A stretch of DNA of 7,721 bases, taken from positions 1 through 7,721 of the forward strand of contig JACQRE010000117.1 of the NCBI GenBank assembly GCA_016206585.1, written 5' to 3'. The translations under genes were made by a program, and so were the position numbers. How positions within the stretch are numbered: the first letter of the stretch is position 1; the number at the start of each line of letters is the position of its first letter. Source of the DNA: Candidatus Omnitrophota bacterium (GTDB lineage Bacteria; Omnitrophota; Gorgyraeia; Aquiviventales; Aquiviventaceae). Below the pieces are notes generated by a model, which saw only the letters and a list, made by a program, of their open reading frames with translations, searched no databases and was not told where the DNA came from. Shown here in pieces: positions 6,179 through 7,721 of this stretch.

Positions 6179-7393
6179 ATGATCGACGTCACCAAGCTCT
6201 ACTGCGGCCTCGACACCACGGGCGACCCGTTGCGCTACGGCCACCGGCGCGGCGCGGAGCACGGCCGCCCCCATCCGACCGAGCAGCATCCCCACGACGT
6301 GCCGCCCTCGGCCTCCGCGCGCAAACCGGTGGTCGTCTGGACGATGAGCCGCCGCTGCAACCTCCACTGCGTCCACTGCTACAGCGACTCCGCGAACCAG
6401 GCGTACGCGGGGGAGCTGACCGTCGGCGAGGCGAAGGTGATGCTGGCGGATCTGGCCGACTTCGGGATCCCCGCGCTGCTGCTCTCCGGCGGCGAACCGC
6501 TCTACCATCCCCACTTCTTCGAGTTGGCCGAGACCGCCCGGTCGCTCAACATGCGGCTCACCCTCTCGACCAACGGCACGCTGATCGATGCCAAGACCGC
6601 ACAGCGCATCAAGGCCACGGGTTTCAGCTACGTTGGCATCTCCTTCGACGGGCTCGGGCCGGTGAACGACCGGTTCCGCGGAAAGCGCGGGGCCTTCGAG
6701 GCGGCACTCGCCGGCGTACGCCACCTCAAAGCCGTGGGCCAGAAGGTCGGCCTGCGCTTCACGCTGACCCGGAGAAACTTCGACGCGCTGCCGGAGATCT
6801 TCTCGCTCGTCGAGCAAGAGGGCATTGACCGGGTCTGCTTCTACCATCTCGTCTACTCCGGCCGCGGCAGCCGCATCGCCAAAGACGACCTCAGCCACGA
6901 GGAGACGCGCCAAGCGCTGAAGACCATCTTCCACCGGACCGCCCGGCTCAACCGGCACGGGAAGCGGGTCGACGTGCTGATGGTGGACAACCACGCGGAC
7001 GGGGTGTACCTCTACCTGACGCTGCTGCGCGAGCGCGCCTCCCACGCCCGCCGGACGTGGGAGCTGCTGGAATGGAACGGCGGCGGGGCGAACTCTTCCG
7101 GTGTTGGCATCGGCAACATCGACTCCTACGGCAACGTCCACCCGGACCAGTTCTGGCAGACGCACACGCTGGGCAACGTCCGGGTCAGGCCCTTCAGCGA
7201 GATCTGGACGGATGCGCACGACCCGCTGCTCGCCGCCCTGCGCGACCGCCTGCCGCGGCTGAAGGGGCGCTGTGCCGAGTGCCGGTGGCAGGCGGTGTGC
7301 GGCGGCTCGTTTCGCGTGCGCGCGCTGCAGGCGACCGGCGACATGTGGGCGCCGGATCCCGCCTGCTACCTCACCGATGAGGAGCGCGCCTGA
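6179..7393 (+). CDS. ahbC: Radical SAM heme-biosynthesis enzyme, AhbC (12,18-didecarboxysiroheme deacetylase) / NirJ family
   Basis: This 404-residue cytosolic iron-sulfur enzyme has radical SAM cluster cysteines C60, C64 and C67 (CNLHCVHC) and an SGGEP SAM-binding motif (103-107). A C-terminal auxiliary-cluster region has C365, C368, C374 and C396. AhbC removes two acetate side chains from didecarboxysiroheme to give Fe-coproporphyrin III in the alternative heme pathway; its relative NirJ acts on the same precursor toward heme d1. The N-terminal TKLYCG...DPLRYG, VCFYHLVYSGRGS (219-231), VDNHADG and the ending WAPDPACYLTDEE look closest to AhbC as I recall the family. ATG 6179 is chosen because it gives the family-like MIDVTKLYCG start; a GTG at 6158 would add seven residues. 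A His/Pro-rich stretch at residues 22-43 is unusual. No other ahb or nir gene is in view, so AhbC versus NirJ is not settled. Confidence 0.82.
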   Translation: MIDVTKLYCGLDTTGDPLRYGHRRGAEHGRPHPTEQHPHDVPPSASARKPVVVWTMSRRCNLHCVHCYSDSANQAYAGELTVGEAKVMLADLADFGIPALLLSGGEPLYHPHFFELAETARSLNMRLTLSTNGTLIDAKTAQRIKATGFSYVGISFDGLGPVNDRFRGKRGAFEAALAGVRHLKAVGQKVGLRFTLTRRNFDALPEIFSLVEQEGIDRVCFYHLVYSGRGSRIAKDDLSHEETRQALKTIFHRTARLNRHGKRVDVLMVDNHADGVYLYLTLLRERASHARRTWELLEWNGGGANSSGVGIGNIDSYGNVHPDQFWQTHTLGNVRVRPFSEIWTDAHDPLLAALRDRLPRLKGRCAECRWQAVCGGSFRVRALQATGDMWAPDPACYLTDEERA

Positions 7394-7460
7394 GAGTCGT
7401 TGAGCCCGCCCCAGTTCGGTATCCCGCCTAGGTTGTCCTGAGCCAGTCCCCGCCGGCTCT

Positions 7461-7474
7461 ATGACACAGATCAT
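7461..7474. promoter_or_regulatory. Candidate CRP/FNR-type site ATGAC-ACAG-ATCAT
   Basis: The half-sites ATGAC and ATCAT form a 14-bp near-palindrome with one mismatch among the five arm pairs, in the 122-bp spacer between ahbC and the XRE-type gene. It shares the ATGA-N6-TCAT frame with 6130-6143. The centre lies about 48 bp before the ATG at 7516. Compared with the FNR consensus, both outer T/A pairs are swapped to A/T, which could mean a different specificity or a weak site. The rest of this spacer shows only a weak 5-bp stem (7440-7444 with 7455-7459) and no terminator. Confidence 0.4.
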
Positions 7475-7481
7475 GGAACTT

Positions 7482-7501
7482 GCTACAGCAGATGCTGTAG
7501 C
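7482..7501. promoter_or_regulatory. 20-bp inverted repeat, probable operator before the XRE-type gene
   Basis: GCTACAGCA-GA-TGCTGTAGC has perfect 9-bp arms around a 2-bp centre and ends 14 bp before ATG 7516. That is a typical place and size for an autoregulatory site of a dimeric helix-turn-helix repressor. It would lie within a weak promoter guess: TTGCTA at 7480-7485, a 17-bp spacer, then TTTGTT at 7503-7508. The repeat is seen directly; its use as an operator is inferred. Confidence 0.5.
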
Positions 7502-7515
7502 CTTTGTTGTGGCAC

Positions 7516-7721
7516 ATGACTCCAGGCCCGATCGATGTCAGGGAAAAAATCCACGCGATGACGGCTATTCGCAAAGCGCTTGGCTGGTCGGAGGAGTACT
7601 GCGCGCACCAGCTGGGGATTACCTACTCGACGCTGAATCGCTGGGAGCGCGGCGAGTCGCTGCCCAAAAGCCGCCTCGTCCTTGAGGCGAATGACCATTT
7701 TATCAGCAAGCACAGCAAGGG
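7516..7721 (+). CDS. XRE-family helix-turn-helix DNA-binding protein, 3'-truncated by the window end
   Basis: The frame runs from ATG 7516 to the window edge without a stop, giving 68 residues. Residues about 18-52 form an XRE/Cro-type helix-turn-helix: IRKALGWSEEYCAHQLGI, then TYSTLNRWERGESLPKSR, with the recognition-helix and RWERGE.LP signatures typical of the family. The protein probably binds DNA as a dimer in the cytosol; whether a further domain follows cannot be seen. ATG 7558 is an alternative start but would trim the first helix. No Shine-Dalgarno precedes 7516, and codon use looks less GC-biased than in the cytochrome genes (AAA, ATT, GCT, TTT and CTT occur together). A 20-bp palindrome just upstream suggests self-regulation. 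The target genes are unknown; ahbC is only a neighbour. Confidence 0.72.
   Translation, partial: MTPGPIDVREKIHAMTAIRKALGWSEEYCAHQLGITYSTLNRWERGESLPKSRLVLEANDHFISKHSK

Noticed and set aside
4795..6195. Long - strand frame (466 codons) opposite ccsA
   Set aside because: Composition is dominated by Arg, Gln, Asp and His, with no recognisable motif; the + strand carries the unmistakable WWD protein.
7440..7459. Hairpin GAGCC-N10-GGCTC after ahbC as a terminator
   Set aside because: The stem is only 5 bp with a 10-nt loop and no T-run follows.
6140..7474. Long - strand frame (444 codons) opposite the radical SAM gene
   Set aside because: Antisense shadow with no domain; the + strand frame has all radical SAM signatures.
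7461..7685. 74-codon + strand frame overlapping the XRE-type gene in another frame
   Set aside because: It has no motif and overlaps the frame that encodes a clear helix-turn-helix; its ATG is part of the ATGAC palindrome.

Overview
This GC-rich window (I estimate about two thirds G+C) reads almost entirely on the + strand and is about heme proteins. In order it holds the 3' part of a multiheme membrane cytochrome c, a complete nine-heme cytochrome c / diheme cytochrome b fusion, the two System II cytochrome c maturation genes (resB/ccs1 and ccsA/resC), a radical SAM gene of the AhbC/NirJ heme-biosynthesis group, and the first 68 codons of an XRE-type helix-turn-helix regulator that runs off the right edge.

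Layout. Bases 2-2645 encode two inner-membrane multiheme cytochromes separated by 22 bp. By family they should take electrons from the quinone pool and pass them to periplasmic acceptors. Their layouts recall the Geobacter pair ImcH (NapC/NirT class) and CbcL (nine c hemes fused to a diheme b domain). Bases 2687-6105 encode the heme-handling and ligation machinery that attaches heme to CxxCH motifs, so the window places cytochrome clients beside their maturase. Bases 6179-7393 encode a siroheme-pathway radical SAM enzyme, which would supply heme (AhbC activity) or heme d1 (NirJ activity). The spacers on either side of this gene (6106-6178 and 7394-7515) hold the clearest regulatory-looking DNA. 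Each contains a 14-bp palindrome of the form ATGAC-N4-RTCAT, with the 5-4-5 geometry of CRP/FNR-family sites. A separate 20-bp palindrome lies just before the XRE gene.

Organism. System II maturation, a probable siroheme-dependent heme route, many periplasmic c hemes and high GC suggest a Gram-negative respiratory bacterium, anaerobic or facultative. Deep-branching groups such as Nitrospirota, Methylomirabilota (including Rokubacteria) or Desulfobacterota would fit. The sequence alone does not settle the phylum, and that assignment is inference.

No tRNA, rRNA, CRISPR array, insertion sequence or convincing rho-independent terminator was seen. No gene-free stretch exceeds 300 bp; the longest is 122 bp (7394-7515).
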